Below are positions 57,950-59,420 of a stretch of 64,000 nt of DNA, piece after piece. This DNA is from Siphonodentalium dalli (taxonomy: Eukaryota; Mollusca; Scaphopoda; Gadilida; Siphonodentaliidae). Below the pieces are notes generated by a model that was not told where the DNA came from, made no database searches, and saw nothing but the letters and a program-made list of their open reading frames with translations. Position 1 is the first letter of the stretch, and every line of letters starts with the position of its first letter. The position numbers and the translations under genes are program-made. The stretch is taken from assembly GCA_032622095.1 (NCBI GenBank), contig CP136069.1:125383450-125447449 (forward strand), read 5' to 3'.

Positions 57950-59176
57950 GCCCCCCCCCCCCCCCCCGACACTTAAATTTTTTTTGGTGGTTTTCAATAA
58001 AATTTACTGAAATTTCTGCTGTAATATTTTTACATTTATTAACAAAAAAAGCAAACTTTCATTGTCTGAGAATGGGTTGGTCAAAGCATTGTGTTTAAAA
58101 AAAACTTTATTTATAGGTATAGTTTTTACAAAAAAATCTAAATTAATCTCAGCTCAATCTTGAAGGAAAAGCCATCAAAATTTAATCACATAATATTAAT
58201 ATATTATGTACCGGTACTGCTTATATTTATTTACAATGGGCAAATGGCCAATGACTGTGATAAGAATATTAGTATGTGGAAATAAAAAAATTAATTAACA
58301 AAATTATTTAAATAGAATTTGAAGACTTAATTAACACAATTTTTTTCTGGCCTCACAGTATATAAACGGCTGGACAATTAGTTTTCTTTGGCCTAAAATA
58401 TATTTTGAAAGTATAAAGTCATAAATCATATCTGATTCATTTTTTTTTTATTTCCCCAGGGGGGGGGGGGTGTCATCGGGTCAAGATTCAATCAAAGTCC
58501 AACAGCACGACACTGACTGCATGGAGTGCATGCCATAGCCAAATGGGCCAGGGGGACTGGGATGGCAGCTGCAGACAACGTTTTGAAAGCTCAAAATTCT
58601 GACAATTTTTTGGCAAGTTGGAGAAATTTTCAGTAAAATTCGGGCAATTTTCGTGCAAATTGAATGGTAATTGGTATTTCTACAGTATTTTTAATATGCC
58701 CAAGTTATTCATATTTAAGGTTAATTAAAAAATTATTTTGTTGTATTTCTGTGTATATACAAGGTATATTCTCCAAAAACTGTGTTATTATATTAAAAAA
58801 AAAAAATTGGGAATACAGTCTCAGCACCACCCCCCCCCCCCCCCCCCCCCAACATTTGGGCCCCGGTACGGCTACCAGCCTATGTTGCATTCGTCACACC
58901 CCGGATCAATGCGAGTGTGTCTTGTCAACTCACCTGTTTCTGTACATATTTGACTCTTTTATCATGATGTTTAGGAGTTGAATTGAACTTGAAAACGAGC
59001 CAGTTCCGTATATACATGTACACATCATATGTCACAGACACCGGCATCAAAAAGAAGCAGACGAAAATCCATCGATAATGAACCAGCGCGTACTCAAATC
59101 CTCGATATTTCGCCCAAGATAAAACTCCAACAAAAGGAACGCCAACAAACGCCACAACATTGAATATAGTTTCCAT
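293..59176 (-). CDS. DHCR24: Delta(24)-sterol reductase, complete gene in 8 coding exons
   Basis: Membrane flavoenzyme that reduces the C24-C25 double bond of sterol side chains using NADPH and FAD (desmosterol to cholesterol), in the ER. CDS = join of 58934-59176, 33923-34184, 32766-32884, 30452-30718, 20245-20385, 16674-16871, 2022-2200 and 293-446 on the minus strand. All introns are GT-AG. The lengths sum to 1,563 nt, 520 residues plus stop, against 516 in human as I recall it. The N-terminus has two hydrophobic stretches (about 1-21 and 33-53), as in vertebrate DHCR24. The FAD-binding (PCMH-type) region spans about residues 60-240 and includes [13 protein letters not shown] and [17 protein letters not shown]. 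The C-terminus has YPLWLCPF and FPEVYDK. Many molluscs take up dietary sterols, so the enzyme may also act in phytosterol conversion (inference). The gene is stretched to 59 kb by repeats in its introns. Assignment is by recognition of the family along its whole length. Confidence 0.97.
447..2021 (-). other. DHCR24 intron 7
   Basis: 1,575 bp. At 1100-1200 there is an ATATATATAAAAGAGTAGAA segment followed by TCTGTCTGT, a style seen in Helitron-like repeats. At about 1260-1510 are one or two diverged monomers related to the satellite at 22.9-27.1 kb (GGTCACC..AAGATCCATATGAAG, AATCCAAGATGGC). No coding sequence is apparent. Confidence 0.6.
2022..2200 (-). CDS. DHCR24: DHCR24 coding exon 7 (residues 411-469 and two bases of 470)
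   Basis: The acceptor is TTTCAG|ATCTAT and the donor is AAGGG|GTAAGA, phase 2. It encodes [20 protein letters not shown] and then [11 protein letters not shown] and [13 protein letters not shown], matching the C-terminal catalytic half of the family. Confidence 0.95.
2840..3140. repeat. Tandem ~150-bp duplication with a CTCACTCCGCCTC motif
   Basis: Two adjacent units share GTACCTCACTCCGCCTC, GGAGATGCAG and AGTATATGGAATATAATG, followed by AAAAATGATAA. The sequence shows the repeat directly; its origin is unknown. Confidence 0.6.
3371..3830 (+). repeat. Left TIR, with an internal direct repeat
   Basis: The outer 160 bp match the right TIR closely. A second block at about 3788-3885 (TTTTGGTACATTTTGACGCA, then GACCAACATAT and GGATACAAGATGGC) resembles the outer block at 3420-3515. 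The arm is thus built from two diverged direct copies about 365 bp apart. Confidence 0.65.
3984..5597 (-). pseudogene. C-terminal part of transposon-borne protein with TFDQPLW and GGFHTIMSF motifs
   Basis: Longest open frame in the window (537 codons). The real coding continuity enters it near 5500-5540, after a frame change downstream of an NWSGFM string in another frame. Motifs in order: [88 protein letters not shown] and [17 protein letters not shown]. The D of TFDQPLW and the E of LMIEQV are candidates for the second and third residues of a D-D-E triad (hypothesis). The 3' end lies about 150 bp inside the left arm's inner repeat. Frame breaks and one in-frame stop show that this copy is dead. 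Confidence 0.65.
5731..6892 (-). pseudogene. Middle part of transposon-borne protein with a DNVDHN motif
   Basis: The open frame 5731-6735 can be followed upstream in the same frame to about 6890 ([11 protein letters not shown]) across one TGA at 6769-6771. A second zinc-like motif, [11 protein letters not shown], lies near its start. [20 protein letters not shown] lies near its end; the acidic residues there could be the first catalytic aspartate of an RNase H-like DDE fold (hypothesis). The frame breaks after ANVRRLMS at 5731, and translation in another frame ([16 protein letters not shown]) carries on to about 5600. Confidence 0.6.
6893..7210 (-). pseudogene. N-terminal part of transposon-borne protein: CxxC / HxxC zinc-binding-like region
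   Basis: Open frame of 105 codons starting MAEFCEPQE. It contains [25 protein letters not shown] and [13 protein letters not shown]. The CxxC plus HxxC layout suggests a treble-clef-like zinc site (inference). A frame change near 6890 separates it from the next segment. I recall similar strings in uncharacterised proteins of molluscs and cnidarians but cannot name the family. Confidence 0.6.
7840..8385 (+). mobile_element. HINE-like non-autonomous element, CCCCC-hairpin type
   Basis: The body has two AAAAAGGG(T/G)CRTAACTCT motifs, then a (GGAC/GGAAGGAC)n tract at 8257-8330, then a hairpin (8344-8371: CCCCC..ATCTCC / GGAGAT..GGGGG) followed by CATAATAA. This order (body, GACGGACGG tract, bulged hairpin) is shared with the other families in the window. 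It is inserted inside the TIR transposon. The Helentron link is from knowledge of HINE/pearl elements. Confidence 0.55.
8470..8938 (-). repeat. Right TIR
   Basis: Reverse complement of the left arm. Strong match at 8778-8938, weaker to about 8470. It ends CCATACTA just before the TAA target copy. Confidence 0.65.
9188..9398. mobile_element. 211-bp palindromic MITE, 8-bp target duplication (hAT-like)
   Basis: Arms of about 58 bp start CAAGCCTTGAAATAG and contain GTCTGTCATTTGCAGAATGA and CCCCAGAGGGTGAATTTA; the right arm is the near-perfect reverse complement. Flanks are ACTGCATA (9180-9187) and CCTGCATA (9399-9406), 7 of 8 identical. Between the arms is a degenerate extra copy of the arm motif (GAATGAGGTTCCCAGGGGGT). 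Confidence 0.75.
10543..11010 (+). repeat. Interspersed repeat with conserved GGCCGATCACGATCGGC head (copy 1)
   Basis: Starts GAGAGGCCGATCACGATCGG, then CAGATGTTTAACCCAT and CTTGGCGATAG. It continues with GAGTATACTGTTATG, CCTGTCACCACTATCATAGT and AAAAGACATGGAATGGGTAA. This copy is uninterrupted and serves as the empty-site reference for the interrupted copy at about 53.39-55.15 kb. Confidence 0.65.
11186..11675 (+). mobile_element. HINE-like element, GTTTAC-hairpin type
   Basis: Body with repeated AAAAGGGCCATA(T/A)CTCTG and CATACCAAATTTGGTTCC, then TCTACGGATGGACGGACGGA and ACGACGAGTGGTCAAT. It ends with hairpin 11645-11671: GTTTACCATAC, loop TATG, GTATGGGTAAAC (11-bp stem with one bulged G). 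Confidence 0.6.
14205..14480 (+). repeat. GGCCGATCACGATCGGC repeat (copy 2)
   Basis: ACGAGAGGCCGATCACGATC, CAGATGTTTAACCCATACCT and TTGGCGATAG, followed by diverged sequence with GGTTAAAG and CAAGGACATCTCACTG related to copy 1. Confidence 0.6.
14990..15420 (+). repeat. Interspersed repeat, single copy of the unit duplicated at 36.1-37.2 kb
   Basis: Shares CTGTGGCCCCTAAAATTCAA, AATAAGGTTCCTGG, ATTTATCTGCCTGTT and CATTGCATAGATAAATCATA with 36.1-36.5 and 36.7-37.15 kb. It ends in a G-rich run near 15418-15428. Confidence 0.55.
15880..16297 (+). mobile_element. HINE-like element, GTTTAC-hairpin type
   Basis: Same family as 11186-11675: GGATCAAACCCATATTCG, TGTTTGAGTTATGGCAGAAT, a (GACA/GACG)n tract at 16194-16230 and ACGAGTGGTCAATCC. 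Hairpin at 16267-16293, identical to the 11.6-kb copy. Followed by ATAAAAA. Confidence 0.6.
16674..16871 (-). CDS. DHCR24: DHCR24 coding exon 6 (residues 345-410)
   Basis: Found by translation; no long open frame marks it. The acceptor is TTTCAG|AACATC and the donor is GAT|GTCAGT, phase 0 (66 codons). It encodes [28 protein letters not shown] and [10 protein letters not shown]. The donor GTCAGT is weaker than the others. A palindromic MITE (16954-17092) lies 82 bp upstream of the acceptor. Confidence 0.95.
16954..17092. mobile_element. Palindromic TA-MITE, internally deleted
   Basis: Starts CAGTAGTGCTC, ends GAGCACTACTG, flanked by TA on both sides. The left arm is intact (CACAGCAGAATTATGGGTAA, GGCTTGTTGCCATTCATCGG); most of the right arm is missing. 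It lies 82 bp upstream of the DHCR24 exon 6 acceptor. Confidence 0.8.
17215..17430 (+). repeat. Interspersed repeat with GAGAATGCATTGGCACAGGG tail, uninterrupted copy
   Basis: CTGTGCCAGTGCATTCTCTT, AAGGTAAATATTGTTAGGCC and GAGAATGCATTGGCACAGGG, then TTTCAGGAAGCTCCAGTCAT. The same unit at 28.07-29.71 kb is split by an insertion, so this copy is the empty-site paralogue. Confidence 0.65.
17716..18840. mobile_element. 1.1-kb hAT-like non-autonomous element
   Basis: The left end is AGGGGTGCCAAGATTAATCG and the right end, reversed, CTGGAGGTGCCACGATTATT. The ATTAATCG/ATAATCGAT-rich termini are a style I associate with hAT elements. Flanks TCTTAAAT (17708-17715) and TCTTAAAC (18841-18848) agree in 7 of 8 positions, a hAT-type 8-bp target duplication. 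No transposase frame is present. Confidence 0.65.
19010..19560. repeat. Degenerate minisatellite of CTCTCCAAACTGGACC type
   Basis: Roughly a dozen diverged units built from CTCCAAACTGGACCCTCTAC, AAACTGAATCCCTCTCC and ATACAGTAAAACC. Open frames here are repeat artefacts. Confidence 0.7.
20245..20385 (-). CDS. DHCR24: DHCR24 coding exon 5 (residues 298-344)
   Basis: The acceptor is TTTCAG|ATCAAT and the donor is GAG|GTAGGT, phase 0 (47 codons). It encodes [14 protein letters not shown] and [17 protein letters not shown], both hallmark DHCR24 strings. A 213-bp palindromic MITE starts 27 bp upstream of the acceptor, at 20413. Confidence 0.96.
20413..20625. mobile_element. Palindromic TA-MITE, full length (213 bp)
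   Basis: CAGTAATGCCC...GGGCATTACTG flanked by TA. Each ~100-bp arm carries CACAGCAGAATTATGGGTAA, TTTCAGGATTTAGTCGGAAA and GGCTTGTTGCCATTC; the arms are almost perfect reverse complements around a short centre (TTTCCCCTAGAG). TA duplications and a CAGT start suggest a Tc1/mariner- or pogo-mobilised MITE (inference). Confidence 0.85.
20693..21005. repeat. 28-bp tandem array, about 11 units
   Basis: Unit TTTACATAGTTTGTGTGTG followed by TTACACTAA. Nearly identical copies; one unit has lost a GT pair and one has an A for G. There are no spacers, so it is a minisatellite. Confidence 0.95.
21725..22335 (+). mobile_element. HINE-like body, hairpin end missing
   Basis: Repeated AACTTGACCTGTATTTTGGG and ATTTCATTCCATTCAGTT, with GGACAATAACTCTGGCAAAA. 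It has a GAATGAATGAATAA tract in place of the usual GACGGACGG tract. It runs directly into the pearl-like element. Confidence 0.45.
22950..27110 (+). repeat. Satellite-like array of ~160-bp monomers
   Basis: About 20-25 monomers alternating 155 and 164 bp. Conserved strings: GATTTAGTCATGCAAAGAGT, AAATCCAAGATGGCTGCTGG, CGGCCATGTTTTTTGGCC, CTCGTTCCCATCTACATGTC and ATGACAAATTTCAT. The left part is diverged and the right part (after about 24.3 kb) is homogeneous. Many short open frames in this stretch are repeat artefacts. Confidence 0.9.
24963..26905 (+). repeat. 965-bp higher-order tandem duplication inside the satellite
   Basis: Sequence from about 24963 to 25940 recurs at about 25928 to 26905 with an exact 965-bp offset (for example GTCATGCAAA at 25021 and 25986). 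By eye it is almost identical, with single changes such as GAACAA/GAACGA. 965 bp equals six monomers. This points to a recent unequal exchange or amplification. Confidence 0.85.
28070..29712 (+). repeat. Interrupted copy of the GCATTGGCACAGGG repeat
   Basis: Left part: CCTGTGCCAGTGCATTTTCG and AAGGTAAATATTGTTA. Right part: GCGAGGCTCCCTATGGGAGA and GAGAATGCATTGGCACAGGG. Both match 17215-17430 and are separated by the 28191-29607 insertion. Confidence 0.65.
28191..29607. mobile_element. 1.4-kb non-autonomous element nested in an older repeat, 8-bp target duplication
   Basis: Ends AGGGTATCACCCCCC and GGGGGGTGATACCCT. Flanks TATATATG (28183-28190) and CATATATG (29608-29615). The surrounding repeat is the one seen uninterrupted at 17215-17430. 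Inside are several TTGGAAATTTCCAA-like palindromes (28430-28680 region) and repeats of GTATTCGGGATTCA. The 8-bp duplication suggests hAT. Confidence 0.75.
30235..30284. repeat. 17-bp perfect inverted repeat
   Basis: GGAAATGTTCAGATAAT and ATTATCTGAACATTTCC separated by 16 bp. Possibly a short MITE relic; function unknown. Confidence 0.7.
30452..30718 (-). CDS. DHCR24: DHCR24 coding exon 4 (residues 209-297)
   Basis: The acceptor is CCACAG|ACTGAG and the donor is AAG|GTGAAT, phase 0 at both ends (89 codons). It contains [20 protein letters not shown], the end of the FAD domain, and then [16 protein letters not shown] short element with an ACTCAATCCGAT terminal repeat begins 47 bp upstream of the acceptor, at 30766. 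Confidence 0.96.
30766..31196. mobile_element. 431-bp MITE with GTACTCAATCCGAT terminal repeats
   Basis: Begins GTACTCAATCCGATT and ends ATCGGATTGAGTAC. Internal strings GGGGTAAAAAATATTTGAAT, TCAAAGCTCAGAGTGA and AATTAATCGATTCTGATAAC recur at 40106-40490. The left end sits 47 bp upstream of the exon 4 acceptor. Confidence 0.65.
31433..31567. repeat. Imperfect 65-bp-arm palindrome
   Basis: Left arm GTTGATCCGTGTCGT, TTGAGGCGGGCAGATTGCCG and GATCAAAC; the right arm is its reverse complement with a few changes (GTTTGATCCGGCAATG, CTGCCCACCTCAAC, ACGACACGGATCAAC). Confidence 0.75.
32766..32884 (-). CDS. DHCR24: DHCR24 coding exon 3 (residues 169-208)
   Basis: Too short to stand out as an open frame; found by translating the minus strand between exons 2 and 4. 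The acceptor is TTTCAG|GTGGG, which completes the split glycine codon. The donor is CCT|GTAAGA, phase 0. It encodes [16 protein letters not shown] and [16 protein letters not shown], the most conserved FAD-contact part of the protein. Confidence 0.95.
33443..33635. mobile_element. Palindromic TA-MITE, left terminus lost
   Basis: Lacks the CAGTAATGCCC end but has both arms (CACAGCAGAATTATGAGAAA; GGCTTGTTGCCATTCATTGG). It ends GGACATTACTG followed by TA. More diverged than the next copy. Confidence 0.8.
33693..33902. mobile_element. Palindromic TA-MITE beside the DHCR24 exon 2 donor
   Basis: CAGTAATGCCC at the left, GGGCATTACTA at the right (final G changed to A), TA before the element. The arms are almost perfect reverse complements. 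The right end is about 18 bp from the GT donor of exon 2 (33921-33922). Confidence 0.85.
33923..34184 (-). CDS. DHCR24: DHCR24 coding exon 2 (residues 82-168 and first base of 169)
   Basis: The acceptor is TTTAG|GTTAGA and the donor is TAG|GTAGGA, leaving phase 1. It codes for [12 protein letters not shown], the NLIDIL segment, [12 protein letters not shown] and the [11 protein letters not shown] motif of the FAD-binding domain. A palindromic MITE (33693-33902) lies about 20 bp beyond the donor. Confidence 0.96.
35430..35467. repeat. 38-bp perfect palindrome
   Basis: GCCAATGCATTCTCTTATA joined directly to its reverse complement. It matches the ends of the GCATTGGCACAGGG repeat, so it looks like a collapsed copy of that repeat with its middle deleted. 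Confidence 0.85.
35715..35868. repeat. ~65-bp-arm inverted repeat (possible MITE)
   Basis: Arms contain AATATGTAG, TTGCTTAAACTGTTTATGTC and GATTTGAGCATCTATTG, reversed as CAATAGATGCCAAATC, GACATAAACAGTTTAAGCAA and CTACATATTT. The ends are diverged and no clear target duplication was found. Confidence 0.65.
36090..37160 (+). repeat. Tandem segmental duplication, offset about 658 bp
   Basis: AAAATAAGGTTCCTGGTAAT at 36101 recurs at 36759 with long matching context (CATCTGCCATCTTGATTTTC, GTGTTCATTGAACCAATGCA, CAAGAGGGTTCATTTAATAT). Each copy is followed by a TA-MITE at the same place, so the MITE was there before the duplication. Confidence 0.8.
36538..36692. mobile_element. Palindromic TA-MITE, right end truncated by the duplication
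   Basis: Starts CAGTAATGCCC after TA. The right arm stops at CGACTTAATCCTG, where the second duplicated unit begins. Confidence 0.75.
37166..37378. mobile_element. Palindromic TA-MITE, full length
   Basis: CAGTAACGCCC...GGGTATTACTG flanked by TA on both sides, 213 bp. It shares private changes with the 36538 copy (TTTTTTCA, AAGTCATATTTCCGACTTAA). A further terminal scrap (GGGCATTACTG) is at 38146-38156. Confidence 0.8.
38653..38695 (-). ncRNA. Hammerhead-ribozyme-like motif of Penelope type (degenerate)
   Basis: On the minus strand the order is TGGTC (stem I), CTGAACGAG (core), GATT-TACAAT-AATC (stem II), GAAAC (core), GCGTT, GACCA (stem I partner). Both stems pair perfectly. The core CTGANGA has one extra base (CTGAACGA), so activity is doubtful. 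A short stem III is known for hammerheads in Penelope-like elements. A TATATAAAG box lies about 35 nt upstream (38731-38739). Confidence 0.5.
38785..39370 (+). repeat. Degenerate minisatellite of TGGTTCTCATGTG
   Basis: Around 30 copies of ATGGTTCTCAT with TGTGTGGG/TATATG spacers. Open frames in it are artefacts. Confidence 0.85.
39715..39866 (-). CDS. Short ORF with one C2H2 zinc finger (repeat-derived?)
   Basis: About 47 codons from an ATG at 39864-39866. [15 protein letters not shown], then [11 protein letters not shown], fits the C2H2 pattern C-x2-C-x12-H-x4-H. It ends after SLSFTKKVA. It is unlikely to be a host exon because it sits in intron 1 between repeats. It may be a fragment of a mobile-element ORF or of a zinc-finger retrocopy. 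Confidence 0.35.
39990..40060 (+). repeat. GGCCGATCACGATCGGC repeat (copy 3, head only)
   Basis: ACGAGAGGCCGATCACGATC, CAGATGTTTAACCCATACCT and GGCGATAGCGATTAG. It joins the next repeat at about 40100. Confidence 0.65.
40106..40495 (+). mobile_element. Second copy of the ACTCAATCCGAT MITE family, right end lost
   Basis: Begins AAAGGTACTCAATCCGATTA and shares GGGGTAAAAAATATTT, TCAAAGCTCAGAGTGAGCAG, TAGTGGCCCAG and AATTAATCGATTCTGATAAC with 30766-31196. Confidence 0.65.
41270..41990 (+). mobile_element. HINE-like element, GTGTAC-hairpin type
   Basis: Body repeats ACCAAAAACTATACAGGTGA and CATCATAAAC, then TGTCTACGGACAGACGGACG and CGGATGGTTGATCCGGACGT. Hairpin 41960-41985: GTGTACCATAC, loop ATG, GTATGGGTACAC. 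It sits directly against the Penelope GIY-YIG fragment. Confidence 0.6.
42005..42328 (-). pseudogene. GIY-YIG endonuclease domain of a Penelope-like retroelement (fragment)
   Basis: 107-codon open frame. [20 protein letters not shown] and [10 protein letters not shown] give the YVG half of GIY-YIG, the catalytic-type arginine and a conserved RLxEH context. [18 protein letters not shown] is the usual C-terminal end of these proteins. In Penelope elements this domain follows a reverse transcriptase; no RT is present here, so only the 3' part of the ORF remains. The hammerhead-like motif 3.3 kb away on the same strand could belong to the same family. Confidence 0.8.
43140..44250 (+). repeat. Foldback left arm
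   Basis: Tandem units share CATATGACTGATATTATGGT, AACAAACTAAACTG, TTTTATGGTGAAAACAATT and GACTGAAAAA..TTCTTACTTA, ending (T/G)GTTGC(T/C)AGG. Confidence 0.75.
44340..47400. repeat. Degenerate minisatellite core of the foldback element
   Basis: Loose ~50-bp units built from ATGGACCCA, CCTATATGTAG and TAGTCATGGACC words (44.34-44.64 and 45.85-47.33 kb), interrupted by the palindromic dimer at 44.71-45.84 kb. No gene is seen. Confidence 0.65.
44712..45840. mobile_element. Tandem dimer of a 560-bp palindrome-bearing element
   Basis: Two units offset by 560 bp. Each opens with a ~155-bp palindrome (44724-44884 and 45284-45447) with arms ACAATGTTGTGTACAGTATG, TTTTTCTTG, GAGTCCAGGTTGTGGTGAAA and AGTCATATTGGACGAG. 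Each then carries a CRE-type palindrome GTGACGTCAC (45122-45131 and 45692-45701), several GAGTCCAATATGAC words and GACTATCACGTGGCGGCTTT. Confidence 0.75.
47800..48965 (-). repeat. Foldback right arm
   Basis: Same units in reverse: CCTAGCAACCGTTACCACCC, AGTAAGAAATATGGTAATTT, CACTAACAACAACTA and CCATAATATCAGTCA, then the unique outer part with ACACTCGAAGCCATGG and GGGGGTAGTGTTATGTTTCT. Confidence 0.75.
49190..49682 (+). mobile_element. HINE-like element, GTGTAC-hairpin type
   Basis: Same family as 41270-41990 (AAAAACTATACAGGTGA, ATCGTGTCGGATAGCAAGTG), with a GACAGACAGACAGACGGATG tract and hairpin 49651-49676. Confidence 0.6.
50218..50242. repeat. Poly-G run of about 25
   Basis: Uninterrupted G run after TTTCCC. 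Such runs are unstable and length errors are likely. Confidence 0.9.
51457..51647. mobile_element. Palindromic TA-MITE with a short deletion in the left arm
   Basis: CAGTAATGCTC...GAGCATTACTG flanked by TA. The left arm jumps from ATTATGGGTAA to ATATGGCTTG, having lost the AACTTTTCAGG part that the right arm keeps. Confidence 0.8.
53390..55150 (+). repeat. GGCCGATC repeat (copy 4), interrupted by an insertion
   Basis: GAGAGGCCGATCTTGATCGG and CCTGTCACCACTATCATAGT up to 53737, then ATGGAAAAGGTTAAAAGACA from about 54985. The matching uninterrupted sequence is at 10543-11010. Confidence 0.65.
53738..54974. mobile_element. 1.24-kb Harbinger-like non-autonomous element, TTA target duplication
   Basis: TIRs GGCCAAAGAAAAAAGATA-GTATGTTTCCG and the reverse complement (CGGAAACATAGTATC-TTTTTTCTTTGGCC). 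TTA lies on both sides (53735-53737 and 54975-54977). Subterminal AGGGTAGGTAGG and AGGGTCGGTCG words are also paired. No transposase frame. A TTA duplication with GGCC ends fits PIF/Harbinger. Confidence 0.75.
55610..56026 (+). mobile_element. HINE-like element, GTGTAC-hairpin type
   Basis: AAAAAGGGGGATAACTCC, CGGATCAAACCCATATTC, TTTGAGTTATCGCA, TGGACTGATGGACTGACGAA and ACGACGAGTGGTCAAT. Hairpin 55993-56019 (GTGTACCATAC, loop TATG, GTATGGGTACAC). Confidence 0.6.
57165..57975. repeat. Diverged tandem repeat with long poly-C tracts
   Basis: About four units share CATCTAATGGCCAGT, TCTCATTTTATCATTCAATA, TGACTATG and GACAATGAAGCATGTAT, each with a C run before AACTGATTTTT/GAATTTTATTTACC. The run at about 57925-57967 is roughly 43 bases with one G. 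Proline-rich frames here are artefacts. Confidence 0.75.
58934..59176 (-). CDS. DHCR24: DHCR24 coding exon 1 (residues 1-81)
   Basis: Begins at the ATG (59174-59176) and ends CAG|GTGAGT, phase 0. It encodes an N-terminal hydrophobic stretch, the family motif [13 protein letters not shown] that starts the membrane segment, and [12 protein letters not shown] leading into the FAD domain. The start is chosen because it aligns with the vertebrate N-terminus in length and hydrophobic pattern. Confidence 0.95.
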
Positions 59177-59420
59177 GGTGTATGCTTGTATTTCCTATTT
59201 GTGCAATTAAACTGCATAAAATCTAATTTTTGTCACCGAAATCTTCCGATAAAAATAAAATCGATCCTGGACTTCATTCTCGGGGGTCAAAGTTCACAGC
59301 ACGGAAAGTAACTCTATTTATGCGATTGTAACTGGAAGTGCAAAGGTCAAAGTTGGGAAGATTCCAGAAAAACTTCCTGATTCACACCTTCCATTCCAAG
59401 CAGTGACCAGTTGACCAAAG
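59177..59420 (-). promoter_or_regulatory. DHCR24 upstream region: TATA-like box and nuclear-receptor-type repeats
   Basis: Read on the minus strand, GCATAAATAG (59314-59323) is TATA-like, which would put transcription start near 59285-59290 and give a 5' UTR of about 110 nt (inference). On the plus strand, GGGTCA-A-AGTTCA (59284-59296) is a DR1 element. AGGTCA-A-AGTTGG (59344-59356) is DR1-like and lies exactly 60 bp from the first. TGACCA-GT-TGACCA (59404-59417) is a DR2. No SREBP-type sterol element (ATCACCCCAC) was seen. Confidence 0.4.

Larger units (their letters stand above)
34185..58933 (-). other. DHCR24 intron 1
   Basis: 24.7 kb, the largest intron. Holds palindromes (35430, 35715), the duplicated unit with MITEs (36.1-37.4 kb), a GGTTCTCAT array, Penelope-type fragments, the foldback element (43.1-49.0 kb), HINE-like copies, a Harbinger-like insertion (53.7-55.0 kb) and poly-C tandem repeats (57.1-58.0 kb). 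50.3-51.3 and 51.7-53.2 kb hold nothing I recognise. Confidence 0.7.

Noticed and set aside
57552-58010. 152-codon proline-rich frame
   Set aside because: Created by long C runs in a tandem repeat.
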